From Saccoglossus kowalevskii (lineage: Eukaryota > Hemichordata > Enteropneusta > Harrimaniidae): a DNA stretch of 64,000 nucleotides. A model generated the notes under the pieces. That model saw nothing but the letters and a program-made list of their open reading frames with translations. It did not search any database and had not been told where the DNA came from. Made by a program: the position numbers and the translations under genes. Location: contig NW_003130356.1 in NCBI RefSeq assembly GCF_000003605.2, positions 271,645-335,644 of the forward strand, in the 5' to 3' direction. Shown piece by piece: positions 1 to 56,301 of this stretch; within the stretch, counting starts at the first letter, position 1; each line of letters opens with the position of its first letter.

Positions 1-149
1 GTTATCTATATTTTAAAATCGTTTTTTGAGTATGTTCCACTATTCACAATTCTACAAAATTTCAACAGTCTTTAGCCAAGACTGTTTGGATAATACAAAT
101 TAAAAAAAAATATTTCACTCCCAAGTGCCTACGAACCTGCATCTCTACC
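1..149 (-). mobile_element. End of a TTAA-type DNA transposon, cut by the window edge
   Basis: Reverse-complemented, bases 149 to 1 start GGTAGAGATGCAGGTTCGT and continue with CTTGGCT ... GGAACATACTCAAAA, matching the left end of the element at 60593. TTAA lies at 150-153, the expected target duplication. The rest of the copy lies outside the window. Confidence 0.65.
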
Positions 150-153
150 TTAA

Positions 154-655
154 TGTAATGCAAATGTATGAGGCTACGTCCGTCAGTTTACAGTAATAAA
201 TTACTGTATTATTTGTATTTAAGCCTTTTTAATTCAGACCGATGATCTGATTTAAGAATGTCGACAATAGTACTCGGATTTTTTTTAGATATTGTGAGCT
301 TGTAATTTGATATTTTAATGACTATTAAAAAGACATTTGATTATATCTTATATTGATAAGATTGTGGTTGCACGTGGCACACTTTTTGTTGAAATACCTG
401 AAATCATATCTTGGTCATATACTTTGGGTTCCGTACATCTCTCAATAACATATTCGACCGTGTCATTTACCGATAAGTAAATTCTTTTGCAACAATTATT
501 ACTGTTCACTCAGCAAAACTCTCACACAAATATGAAGCAGACGCGTGATATTTTATATGCATTCTTGAGTATATTGTACAAGTGACCGAGTACAAACAAA
601 ATTTAAAATGATACATCTTAATTGAATCGTCAGGTGCACGACAACATAATCATAA
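154..655. other. Non-coding downstream DNA
   Basis: AT-rich sequence after the giant gene. I see no splice-flanked open frame or RNA gene; short open frames here have no protein-like composition. Confidence 0.5.
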
Positions 656-661
656 TTTATT
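656..661 (-). terminator. Possible poly(A) signal of the giant gene
   Basis: AATAAA on the minus strand about 335 bases after the TGA at 996. It is the first canonical hexamer I see downstream; AT-rich DNA makes chance hits likely. Confidence 0.35.
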
Positions 662-995
662 CATGTCATATATTTTGTTGATAATGGTGTGTCAATATTC
701 AAAATATTCCTTCTCATTCCGACTTTGAGTATAATATCGTATAAAATAGTGTTTGCATTAATGGTGATATATAACATATACTCAAATGCCGTGCAAATAA
801 TTTGTCTTGAATCGGAGGTGTATTTCATTCTTGAGCAATATGCGAACTGGGCATCCATTCAAAAACCGCATTACGTACTAGCTTCAGATAGCCTTCAATT
901 TTGTATATAGGTGACGATAGTAGTATAATTTGTTTTGTCAGTATTTTGTTCAAAATCTTTGAATTATACAAGTCATGCCCTTGCACTCATAATCT

Positions 996-45539
<44,544 letters not shown>

Positions 45540-45822
45540 TTGTCAGCCAGCAGTACGGAATGAACAAGAGTAGGCCGGCCGAACTCAAATGTTGTTAAAA
45601 AACCAATAAACAATTACAAGCTTTGTTTGAACAAGATATAGTATACCACACATTCCAATCTACAGGACATAACCACGTGATGACCATAAGAAATCGTGTT
45701 CGCCCATTTGCCAAGCTGGTATCACGTGTTGTTACACGTTACTTACACATAAGACATCGGTCGTGGCAGGCAAATATCGGGACAAGCATCTCAGCCATCA
45801 ACAAGGCATTGACGTCCACAAG
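45540..45822 (-). promoter_or_regulatory. Promoter region of the giant gene with two CACGTG boxes
   Basis: Directly upstream of the start codon. Contains E-boxes CACGTG at 45674-45679 and 45723-45728. On the plus strand it ends at CACAAG|GTAAAT (45823), a good donor, so a divergent non-coding first exon is possible. The segment is conserved in a second copy at 52860-53081, which supports function. No clear TATA box next to the start. Confidence 0.5.
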
Positions 45823-46224
45823 GTAAATGGGGAAAGATGGGGTTATTCTTTGGAGGGATTCAATGTTGTTCTGTTTCTTGTGTATGATTGGGTCTTGAAC
45901 TGCGAATAAAATCTTCTGACATTGAAGACAGAATGAAATGTATATTATGGTAAATAATTTCTCAGAGATATAGTAAATTATTGTAATGTTTCGATTGATT
46001 ATATATTGTTTCATTTCATTTCCCCCTAATACGATGTTTTGCATGTTTTCTTGTTGGAATATGTCAACTTATATGGAACACAGTCATATTTATTTTTGTA
46101 AGGGCCATTTATTGGATAAATGAGATATATGTCTTGTTTATTTTCAACAATCTCAATATTGTAAATGGGAGTGTCACAAGGGTGTGTGTGTGTGTATGTG
46201 TGTGCGCGCGATTGTTTTCTTGTT

Positions 46225-48001
46225 AATGTTTTTTTTTGGCGATCCGCTCCGCTAGGATTACCCTTAAAATCACTTTTGTGTGTGTGATTTCCAGTGTTTT
46301 CACATATTGATTCTTCTGTGATTATTTTTGGCTTGGCCGATTTCGCTCAAACTTGTCAGGCAGGTCACACCTTCACCCTAGTTAGTAGGTTAAATCTAGG
46401 AAAAACAATGGCCCACCATTGCCATAGCAATAGCAAAAAACTGATTCGCGCCAAATGTATCCCCTCCTACAAATTCAGGATAAAACACCTCAGACATAGC
46501 TCATTCTACTGTTTGAATGTGGGCACACATTTGCATTTTGGTTTCTTTTTTCATTACCGAGAAATTTGACCCCAAAGTTGGGGTAACTGTTCACCAGGAA
46601 TGGCTTTTTAACTCTTCTGTGATTTTTTGGCTGGGCTGATTTGGTTCAAGCTTGGCAGGAAAGTCACACCTTCACTCTGGTCAGGTTGTAAAATCTGAAA
46701 ACAAATTATGGCCCACCGTTTCCATAGCAACAGCTAAAAACTGATTTGTTGAATACCTTCGCGCCAAATGTATCTCACCCTATTATTCTAGGATTAAAAA
46801 GCACGGATATAGCTAATTCTACTCAGGTTGAGTGTGGGCAAAAATGTAACAGTGTTTTTTATGTCTTTTTTCATTACCTAGAAATTTGACCTCAAATTTG
46901 GGGTAACATCTCTGTAATTTGTTTGGCTTGGCTGATTTTGTTCATACTTGACAGGCAGGTCGTACCGTCACTAATACCACTGCCATGGCAACATCCTACC
47001 AGTCTTGTAATAGCAGTGTTCAAATGATCATGCTTTCTATTTTGGCTACGTTGCGCACTGACAAGAGATAACGGGCGCTGACATTGTTACACTGTATCGT
47101 TTTGCGACAGTTGATTGATTGAAGGCAAGCATTTACAGTTCATTCAAAGTTCAAAATTGCGTTGGGATTACGTTGATACAGTGCAACGTAGCCAAAATGA
47201 AAAGCATTATCATTTGAACACTCAATTACCAGGCTGGTAGGAGGTATTAAATTTGGGGCGAAAGTATTCCAATTATTGACGGTACAATCTGCCTGTCAGG
47301 TAAGAACAAAATCAGCCAAGCCAAAAAAAATACAGAGAAGTTAAAAGCCGTTGCTGGTGGTAAGTTACCCCATGTTTGAGGTAAATTTTCTCGCTAATGA
47401 TAATAGACAAATAGGAAAAAAACAGTAAATTATGCTCACTCTCAAGCTGAGTAGAATGAGCTACATCCGTGCTTTTTATTCGAAAAAATGTAGGGCGAGA
47501 CACATTTGGCGTGGTGGGTCAGAATTTGTTATCAGATTTGACAACCTAACTAGAGTAAAGGTGTGACTTGAACCAAATCGACCCAGCCAAAAAAAATCAC
47601 AGAAGGGTCAAAAAGCCATTCCTGGTGAACAGTCACCCCAACTTTGGTGTAAAATATCTCGGTAATGAAAAAAGATATCAAAGGTTCAAATAGTAACTTT
47701 GTGCACACACTCAAGCTAAGTAGAATGTGGTGTTGTATCCTAAATTTGTATGAAAAGATACATTTGGCGGGAAGCTATCCAAAAATCAGTTTCTTTTGGC
47801 TATTGTTATGGCAACGGTGGGCCAAATCTTTTCACAGATTTTACCTAATAACTAGGGTGAGCGAAATCGGCCAAGCCAAAAAAAATCACAGAAAAATTAA
47901 TACGTAAAAACACTGGAAATCACACAAACAAACACAGACACAAGCAAACACACAAAAGTGATTTTAAGGGCAATCCTAGCGGAGCGGATCGCCAAAAAAA
48001 C
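46225..48001. mobile_element. Large foldback element
   Basis: About 1.78 kb, almost wholly palindromic. Termini TTTTTTTGGCGATCCGCTCC (46222 on) and its complement (to 48001), followed by GCTAGGATTACCCTTAAAATC on the left and its complement on the right. Each arm holds two to three related units of about 300 bp (with GGCTTGGCTGATTT, GCAGGTCACACCTTCAC, CGCCAAATGTATC and GAAATTTGACC words); the right arm has them inverted. The centre (47000-47225) has its own inverted repeat CATTTTGGCTACGTTGC-like. No transposase gene: moved, if at all, by factors supplied elsewhere. Related fragments at 37990 and 53630. Confidence 0.8.
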
Positions 48002-48099
48002 AGTTCTTTAACACTTGTAACGATTGATGTTGCAAAAATATTTGCGCCAATTGATACTGGCTAACTTTAAAAGTGTATGGAAAAATAATTATTGAGCAG

Positions 48100-50255
48100 C
48101 GTTGACTCGAAGCATGCCAGATAGTTCATCTTATTCTATCTGGTTCCTCTAGTTCCTTTTTTCCTTTCTGCGTAACCTACGCCCTCCTTCTCTGCACCAT
48201 TTTTACTGCTTGTTGGGGTTGCCTGGGCCTGCATTTCCGACCCAGCCCTGGTCCATGGGGTTAGTTTTGATGCATTACTAGCATATCTGCTTGGAGGGGT
48301 AGCGCAGTTTCTCTTAATATGCCGGGGGCACCACATCTGTAACACTCAATTCCTATCAGGCTCCATCTTTCTGCTCTTCTATCTTGTCGCCCACTGCATG
48401 GCTGCTCTGCTATTGGGCTTGGTTGAAATTGTCCTACCCCCATTTCTTTTATTTCTTCATTCAGCTCTGTCACCTCTGAGTCACAATCAGCATTCAGCAC
48501 TCTGCTAAATTTGGGGTACTGCTCAGCAAGTCTTTGTTTTTCAGCCAACACGTGTGACTCAGTCTCCAATGCAGCCTGTATCGCCTGGTCAAATGTTTTT
48601 GGATTTGCTCTAAATATACCGTCTCTTATTTCTTTCTCAGCGATTGCATTTTTGAAATACTGCCTGCCCAGCCTTTCTTGGGAAGTAGGGTCCATACCTG
48701 GGTAGGCCATCTCTGTTAATTCGCGTATAGCTTCACCCATTTCCTGTAAACTTTCACCTTTCTTGCGCTGCCTAAACCGCAGTTCTGCCGCATAGGTATC
48801 TGCTTGCCCACCGGGACCAAATCTCCTGTCTAATCTGGTGACTAACTTTTGGTATGATATTTCCCCACCATCTGCTTCTTGGGTCAGCACTTTCTGCGCC
48901 AAACCGGACAAACTCACTGCCAAATACTTGGACTTATGTGCCATATCCCAATTATTTGCAAGTGCATATTGCTCAAAATAGGCTTTGTAATCTCTCCATG
49001 GTGTTTTCCCATTAAATTTTTCTGGAATAATGTTAGGCTTTGTTACAGGATACATGCCCTTCTGACGGAAAGCCTCCTCTCCTTTCTTTTCTCTGCGAAG
49101 CTTTGGTCTAACGCCTGGCTCTGGATCCTCCTTTATTCCCTCAAATAAGTCTGAGGTGGGGTTTGTCAGTCGCCTGCCAGTTGATTGTGCCAGGGGGTAC
49201 CCAAGCCAATGCTGATCAGTACCGTGATGTGGCTGTATCCAGCCCCCATGGTATATCTGTTTTCTCTGCTACTGCTGGCTTATTCTGTTTTTCCGCTGTA
49301 ACTCTACTGCCAGTCAACAGGTCAGCTTTACTCATTTCTTGGGTACCATAGCCAGAGGTTCGTGTCACCTGTGGTAGCAGCTCCTCTGCCTTACCCTCTG
49401 GCTGCACAACCCCCTTCTTTCAGTCTCCACTGGAACTGCAGTATCTGCAGTATCAGCAGCTGCTGCCTGTGCAAACTCTATTTCTCCTAATGTATCAACA
49501 AAAATTTGCTGATCATCTTTTTGCTCTGTATCAGCTCTGCCATATCTGGATCTGTAACTGGAGTCGCTATGATCTGCTTTCTCTGGTTCCCCTTCTCTGC
49601 ATCAGTTGTACCCCACTGCTGCCACCAATGTGATGTTAAATGCGGGGGGCCTTTGTGGGGCTATGTCGTATTAAGAAGCGGGGAGCTTGTCTTTAATGCC
49701 GTTCTAATAATTTTTGTCTCTGGTAGCGTGCTTGTCTTATAAGTCTCCTCCCTCTCAGCTTGTCCGCTGTCACGGTGTGGGGATCGTTTGGTGAATGTAT
49801 ATCACCACAACTGAGACTGTGTAGAGAAAGTAATATACCAGTAACGATTATAACAAATCAACAATACACAATATATACGGTTTCCTGTACTTCAATAAAC
49901 AAATAACAGGGATGCTGGTCACTGGAACCAGCAGGGAGTGGGGTATACAGTACACAAATAAAATTAAAAGACTTGATCAATGCTGCAGGCAACACTTCAC
50001 CCTCCGGTGAACAGCAATGGACCTGGTTGCATTCCTTCGTATCTGGCACACTGTCGAAGCAGCTGCACTACAATTTAAACTCATGCTCTGTATCCAGGGA
50101 GTATCGGCAACTGCACTGCTATCTGCTGCTACTGGTAGCACCGGTACAACGGGAGTAGTTCAGGTAGTGGGCGTCAGTGGTTCCTGTTGATCAGCAGGGA
50201 TTACTGCACAGCACGTCTGCATATGTACCCCTGTATATCATCACAAGATGTTACA
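48100..50255 (-). mobile_element. Broken Ty3/gypsy-like LTR retrotransposon relic (one LTR plus gag part)
   Basis: A fossil on the minus strand. Part 1: likely 5-prime LTR at 49629-50255 (starts TGTAACATC, ends ATCACA). Part 2: directly after it, TTGGTGGCAGCAGTGGGG (about 49611-49628), a primer-binding-site region typical of Ty3/gypsy elements. Part 3: gag region about 49055-48136 with a retrotransposon gag core (around YAAELRFRQRKKGESLQEM) and a CCHC-type zinc knuckle region. No pol, integrase or 3-prime LTR follows, so it is clearly broken, missing most of its length. Age cannot be dated by LTR comparison as only one LTR is present; gag is still readable over long stretches, suggesting a moderate age. 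Confidence 0.75.
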
Positions 50256-50759
50256 GGATCAAGTCAGGTCACCTTTCTGACTAAAGATTTTCCCTTCTGT
50301 CTCAACTTAAATACTTTATGTAAATGTATCTAAAGGAAGTGATTGGCTATCTCGAAATAGCAGACAAATCAGTGTAAATAGGATGCCAATTTTGGTAGTG
50401 GAATAACACACTTTTTATCCAAGCTTCACCAATTTAAAGTAGAAGACTCGGATCAATGATGTCATATCTATTTTCATTTCCAACAACACTGAGCTAAGCA
50501 CATTCCAAGGTATTTCACAATCACCATGCCATACATTATGCCACAGGGAGAGACAGTATGTATGTATCTCAAATTCTGCTGACAACACAATCCAGTGACT
50601 GTATCAGTCTAAAAATAAACATGTGCAATGGGTTGTTACAAAGTATCCAAACATGTGCACTTTTCATTCACACAGCCAGGGCTCTGTACTTTTCACTTAC
50701 AATTTATGTCACATTATATACGAGGCAATATTGTATTGTTGGAGCGAATATTAAGCAAG

Positions 50760-51195
50760 TCTAGTGCATAATAAGCTGAAATTCTGACTTTTCTTGCATT
50801 TAAGTAAAATACTTACACACAAACGAGCGACGCTTAACTGATCTAGACATACGTTAGTATATTAGAAAGTATATACGCTTATTTTGTTGGATTGCAAATA
50901 ATATAATTGCAAATATATCTGTGCAAAAAAACAGCTCTCTCAAAAAAGTAGCAGCACCTGATTGGCGACAACTGGTATAAATCATGATACGCAATTATAT
51001 AAGTGGTAGACATGTCAAAGAACGACGCCTGACTGGCGACAACTAGTCTAAAAACGCAGGAATTTATTAGTAGGTAGACAAGTATTATATTGTGATTGTT
51101 AATTTTGGACAAGTCTAAAGCATAAAAGTGAAAATCCGACTTTAATAAAATACTTAAAACAAAATAATGACGCCTGACTGGCGACAACTACGCGC
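50760..51195 (+). repeat. Second GCGACGCC...GGCGACAACT tandem array
   Basis: Core words near 50828, 50949, 51025 and 51170, with flanking CTGACTTT / AAATACTTA words as in the 37.3-37.9 kb array. Intergenic copy of the same family. Confidence 0.6.
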
Positions 51196-51229
51196 TAAGT
51201 ATATTATTGTGAATATAAAAGCATGGATG

Positions 51230-52090
51230 AAGTTTGCACGACTTTTGGCCACGAATTTGTCATGGCAAGTCTCTCGCACGGTTCACGACTAGTTCACGCA
51301 TAGTTCACAAAGAGTTCACGCATAGTTCACGACGAGTTCACGAATGCGTGCCCATCAGTGCACACACACTAGCACGACGAGTTCACGCATAATTTAAGCA
51401 CTTCCCGCATTGGCACGACGAGTCTGCGCAATTCGGACGGTGGGGGATGCCCGGTGGCCGAGGGGAAGACGTGTAGTGGCGTGAAGCTAGGCGATTTGGT
51501 GCCGTACGCGAGCGCCGGTTCGAGTCACGCACGCAGTACGTGTTTACTATAATTTGACGTAGTATTTACCTTGCCGTTTATTCGGTGTTATTTGCTTGTT
51601 TTAGGCATGTTGTCTCTGTGATATAAGTTGCCTCATAGATGGCGATCTCCGGAATGGCGAGCAGTGTCCAGCAAGCCCTATATATACCCCTGCAACGCGA
51701 GCGCCACTATCGCGCAGTAGTCGTGAACTCGTCGTGAACTGCTCATGCCATGCACAAACTGTTCGTCAAGTGCGTTAACTAGTCGTGAACTGCTCGTGTC
51801 ATTAATGCGTGAAGTACACGTGGCCGTGTCACTGGGAAGGCACCAATCCGTGAACATGTCGTGAACTACTTGTGACAGTCGTGGCATGGCGCGCACTGCC
51901 ACGTACTGGCACGCATCGTCCCAACGAATCACGAACAGTTTGCGCATAGTTCACGACCAGGTCGCTAAATTTTGTCGTACCCCAAATTTTGAACATTTCA
52001 AAATTCTCGTATGGCACGCAGTCACGACGGGCCAGTTTACGATTAGTTTGCGCACTGACGCCCGGTACGACTTGTGCAAGTGTCAGCCTT
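51230..52090. repeat. GTTCACG-word cluster, probable non-autonomous mobile element
   Basis: More than 20 copies of AGTTCACGCA / GTTCACGAC-type words, forward in 51275-51400 and mainly inverted (CGTGAACT) in 51720-51870, around a GC-richer centre with tRNA-like boxes and a TATATATA (51676-51685). Right part has CCCAAATTTTGAACATTTC with its own inverted complement. No coding frame. Confidence 0.55.
51447..51535 (+). other. tRNA-like pol III promoter (SINE head?)
   Basis: TGGCCGAGGGG at 51455-51465 fits an A box and GGTTCGAGTC at 51517-51526 a B box, about 62 bases apart as in class II (Leu/Ser) tRNAs. The T stem pairs only partly and no acceptor stem is clear, so this is a tRNA-derived element rather than a working tRNA. 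Confidence 0.45.
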
Positions 52091-52391
52091 GCTCAATACA
52101 ATAATTTAAAAACTGATTTGACCTTTAACTCGGGGTAGCTTTAGTCTTTTTAACAGTTCTGTGATTTTGGGAGGTGGGCCAATATTGGGCAATGAATACC
52201 AAGTTTCAAAACTAAGTGAAAGTAAACAAAAAACGAATGACTAGACCGTATGAATATATGTTTTATGTCCATCATTCCTGAATATAACAATGAGATATAT
52301 ATTCGTTTAGTTACAGTATCTTTAGTTCTATAGGCGGTTCCACTGTAGCATTTTTTTCTCACAGAAAAAGTAATTGGTTGGAAAAATTATA

Positions 52392-52414
52392 TTCATTCAT
52401 TCATTCATTCATTC
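52392..52414 (+). repeat. (ATTC)n microsatellite
   Basis: About six tandem ATTC units. Confidence 0.8.
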
Positions 52415-52764
52415 GAGTATTTCTGGTAGTTGCAGGAGTCATCTAAAAGATGTCTGTGATATATAAACCGCATGTAATTCCTGATTCCCGGCGGACGCGA
52501 TGTAATTCAATTTGCGCTTGCGTAACATACCTAGCAACGGGCAAGGGTAGGACAAAATTAAAAAAAATGAAAAGAACAATAAACAGGCAACCAAGAAGTC
52601 ATCGATATATTTGAAACAGTCTTTAAAAGATAAGGTAGTCAGCGTGGGTGGGTACAATAGGGAAAAGCTATAATAACTATTCAAGACCAATAAGTTTTCC
52701 CATAGAAAATGAACGGACAATGAGATGGGACGTGGGTGTTTCGCTGAGTAAATATTATAAATAT

Positions 52765-53081
52765 ATGGTGTAGAAATATATGTGGGAACTGAATGTGGCT
52801 GTTGTTACCACCCATGTCCTGCAACCTCATAAAAGTCATTCGAAGCTGTAACAAACACAATAAAAATATCACAAGCTTTGTTCAAACAAGATACAATATA
52901 ACATATCACACAGTCTACTCTACATATTATAACCACTCGGTGCCCATAAACAGATTATGTTTCGTTCAAACGATTCGATAATATCACGTGACCATACGGG
53001 TTACCTATTTATAGCAAATGACAATAATTCAGACACCAGAACAAGCACCTCGGCTACCAACATCGCGTTGGCGTATACAAG
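52765..53081 (-). pseudogene. Degraded duplicate of exon 1 and promoter of the giant gene
   Basis: Part 1 (about 52765-52850, minus) reads MRLQDMGGNNSHIQFPHIFL, parallel to NLIQFPHGVIYS of exon 1, and the bases ATGTGGGAACTGAATGTGG match ATGAGGAAACTGAATGAG of exon 1. Part 2 (52860-53081) matches 45600-45822: ACAAGCTTTGTT then AACAAGATA, ATATCACGTG (E-box 52985-52990), and ACAAGCACCTCGGCTACCAA ending ACAAG|GTATAA. The signal-peptide core and the exon-1 donor are not kept, so the coding part looks dead. The plus-strand donor at 53082 could still serve as a 5-prime exon of the rightward gene. Confidence 0.5.
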
Positions 53082-53628
53082 GTATAATATAGGTGAGTGA
53101 AATTTAGAAATTTTACAATGTTTTTGTATACTGGTGATTTATTTTACGCGCTGGTTCAGATTATTCCTGTATAGTGCTATCGTCAGTGCATATGTTGCTT
53201 GATATCAAAACTGCCAAAGGAATCGCGCTTGTTCTGAAATTATATTCAACACATAATCGTCTATATTTTCAAATAGACCAGTCCGGTTGATTTGAGAAAA
53301 AAACAATAGTAAATGAAGTGTATTATATTCATTGAGTTAATCACTAATTACTTTATTTTAGTGACGTGTACGATAACTGTCAATGATATGTTCAATATCT
53401 CAAACTGTGAATGACAATGCGTGATCAATTGACGTCACTATAGTCCTTTAGTGAATATGACTCCTCACACAATTTACTCATCATCTTAGCTAATAATCTC
53501 ATCAACCATAGACTCTGTTAGAGGGTCTATGCATCAACTCATTACATCAGCTATAATTCAACTAATTTTACGTTGTTACACAGTTGGAAACAACTCGCTT
53601 CGACTCGCTTTTGTTTTGTTTTTATTCT

Positions 53629-54216
53629 TTTTGCTAGGACGATTTCATTCAAATCTGGCAGGCAGGTCACACCTTCACTCGGGTTGGGCCGCTATATCTA
53701 AAACAAATCCTGCTCCATTGTTGTCATCTGCAACAGCCAAACACATATTTTTTAATGCCTTCGTGCCAAATATATCTTCTGTTGTAAAATTAATGGACAT
53801 ATATCTATCTACTCAGCGTGGGAGCCCTAAGTTATTATTTGTTTTTTTTATATCTTTTTCATTGCCAAGAAATTTGACCCCAGAGTAACTTTTCACAAGG
53901 AACGACTTCTTAATCATTCTGTGATTGGAGGGTGGTCAAACTTGACAGCTGCACTAGAAAAGAGGTCGAATTTGAAGCAAACAAAAAATTGTCATATTGA
54001 TTTGACATAACAACGGCAACGCGCCTAAATCTTTATTTACACTTGACTTCATTGGTTTCAAAAGCAATTTTAATAAACGACTATAGAAGTCTCGTCGTGC
54101 GTTTGTTCAAACTTGATATGGTCACACCTGTACTCTAGTTAGGTGGAAACAATGTTTGTCCTATCATTACCATGGCAACACCCGAAAAATACTCTTTTAG
54201 CGGAGCAGATTATTGT
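53629..54216 (+). mobile_element. Foldback-element arm fragment
   Basis: Carries ATCTGGCAGGCAGGTCACACC, TTCGTGCCAAATATATC, GAAATTTGACCCCAGAGTAA and TTAGCGGAGCAGAT, all found in the arms of the 46.2-48.0 kb element. Divergent copy without the second arm. Confidence 0.6.
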
Positions 54217-54286
54217 GGGGGAAATGTTTAAGTCACTCTATGGTTTTGTCAAAGTTTATATGGATATTGTTTACTGAGAATCTTAG

Positions 54287-54680
54287 ATTATTACGAGGAT
54301 ACCTCAAAGTATGCACGAAGACAGTAAAGCGGAACAATCGACCGACGCCCAATGGAGGTCGATGCGACGGCGTACTGTCTGAGTGCATACTTTTAGATAT
54401 TCTCGTAATAAAATTATTATTATACATCTTTTCTTTCCAAGGATACATCATGGGAATGCCGTACTCCAAAATGTTTAGAACAGAATCACTTCTTTGTGTA
54501 GAGTCCAGTAAAACTCCGTGGGCAGGCATGTTTGTTTTTATTATTAAAGGACGCTTACGCGCGTAATCATTCCATATTTATAATTCGCATTTCCTTATAT
54601 GGTAGGATAATACCCCGTAAAATACCGCAAAATTACGGCACGCTGTAACTTATGGCATTACGATGACAGATGTATAATAA
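54287..54680 (+). repeat. Composite hairpin repeat, copy D
   Basis: Hairpin 54287-54412 and core 54415-54680; the core is bounded by TTATTATACATCTTTTC and CAGATGTATAATAA, which form inverted ends. Nearly identical in layout to copy C. Confidence 0.8.
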
Positions 54681-54689
54681 TATAATTTA

Positions 54690-56220
54690 TTTTTATGCAT
54701 GGAACGTTGGTCTCTCGCTCCTATTGTTCTACAGTAAAATATATGACCCTGTACCAACGTTTGGCATATTTCATTTTATATATGACATTCCAGGGCGACT
54801 GACAGCGACAAAAAAGAAAGAAACAACTGGACGAGCAAAGTGTAACATTACATTTAGAATAGTTTGCAAGCTGAGCTGTTTTAAGCTCATTGGCTATGCC
54901 TAGCTCATTACTTATTTGAAATGGCCAAGTATAGACTGATAAATTAATAAACCTATAAAAATTATTTTATTTTATTCATAAAGATACATGTGCACGTAAA
55001 AAGTAATAACCAAAAAACAATACCATGAACCAAGTTAGCAAGGAGCCAAGTCTTCATCGGCAAAAAAGACAGCTGCATTAACTGTATACACTTTACGAAA
55101 CCAAATGCATGTGTGAGCTGTCACAATGCTTTGGCTAGCTTATCGTCACAAAAGTGGGGTTGCCCTAGTTGAGTGGCCTCATACTTAATCCAATTGAACC
55201 CACTTGATATAAAAACCGCGTTACTATGCATACTGATGCAAAATACAGTAAGTAATTTACAGCCAAAGTTAAGTAATTTACAGCCAATTTATTGGTCAAA
55301 GGAAAAGCAGATTAATATATTACATTTAGAAGTTGATAGGTCTTATAAATAAATGAGCTCATTCATTTATCAATGATGTCATCACTTCATCATGTTATAA
55401 ATGCCTTACTAGGTCGTGAGCTTTAGTAATATGCAATATTTTAGGCGACCCGGTCAGGCAATGTGACTACAAGGAGTAGATCACTCCCAAATTATCTTAT
55501 TGGTTCAAGATTTATTATTTTATTCACATGAAGGATAATTTACGAGCAAAATAAAGTGAAAAATATAACACTTAATAAGTATTTTAAAAACATGTACGGT
55601 ACAAAACAGTAATATTTACGACATAGTTTGTGCAACTATTTTTTTTAGTTTGTGTTCCCTGTGTTTTTATTTTTGAGTATATGAACTTGTAAAATCATCT
55701 TTCGAGATTTTGTTATTGTTTGTATGTAATTATCGCTCGAGTATTGTATTAATTAGAGCCACACGCTCTGATGGGAATCACGGTTTGAGTATTCTATTGA
55801 TAGGTTGAGCTCTTTTTGGCCTAGGCGTTTGTTGGTTGACAGTGCTCGACCCTAGAGAAACTGCACATGGTATGGGATTGATGGGCGTGCTTATATTTGA
55901 TAGTATTATAATGCAATTGTTAAATATAAACAAATTAAAATGTAATTTACTTTCAATAGAAATAAGTGGTGCTCCTTTTAGTGCATATAATTTTAGAGCT
56001 AAGGTAGCTGAATGTGTTTTCTATTTCGTTTCCAAAGACTCGTCGATATAATTCTGTCGCAAATAAAATTATTTGTAATACCTTTCAGCTACAAAAGACC
56101 AATATGTAGCTAGATCAATATGTAACTTCTATATAATATATGTCTGTCAGCCACCTGGGTCGTCTAAAGTTAATGCGATAACTTTACCATGGAAAGAGAA
56201 TCTTTATCTTTTTGTTTCAG
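54690..56220. other. Intergenic DNA upstream of the rightward gene
   Basis: AT-rich; a short direct repeat AGTAATTTACAGCCAA near 55252-55287. Otherwise nothing recognisable. A 5-prime non-coding exon of the rightward gene must lie here or further left, since its start-codon exon has an acceptor site. Confidence 0.4.
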
Positions 56221-56233
56221 ATAGTCATCAATA

Positions 56234-56301
56234 ATGATGTCATTTTATGGAAAGCTGTTTCTTGGGATAGCAATAGTTGTTGGTCATCTAGACATAAGTC
56301 T
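56234..56301 (+). CDS. Rightward gene, start-codon exon: signal peptide
   Basis: TTTTTGTTTCAG acceptor at 56220, a 13-base leader, tandem ATGs at 56234 and 56237, a hydrophobic core KLFLGIAIVVG and a phase-2 donor CT|GTGAGT at 56302. Confidence 0.7.

Noticed and set aside
51275-51400. CRISPR-like array from the GTTCACG words
   Set aside because: Words are short, irregularly spaced and in both orientations, in an animal genome; no CRISPR structure.
51447-51535. Functional tRNA gene
   Set aside because: A and B boxes are present but the T stem is mismatched and no acceptor stem forms.
54213-54566. Open frames on both strands around the composite hairpin repeat
   Set aside because: They run through repeat copy D, which has the same arrangement at non-coding sites elsewhere in the window.
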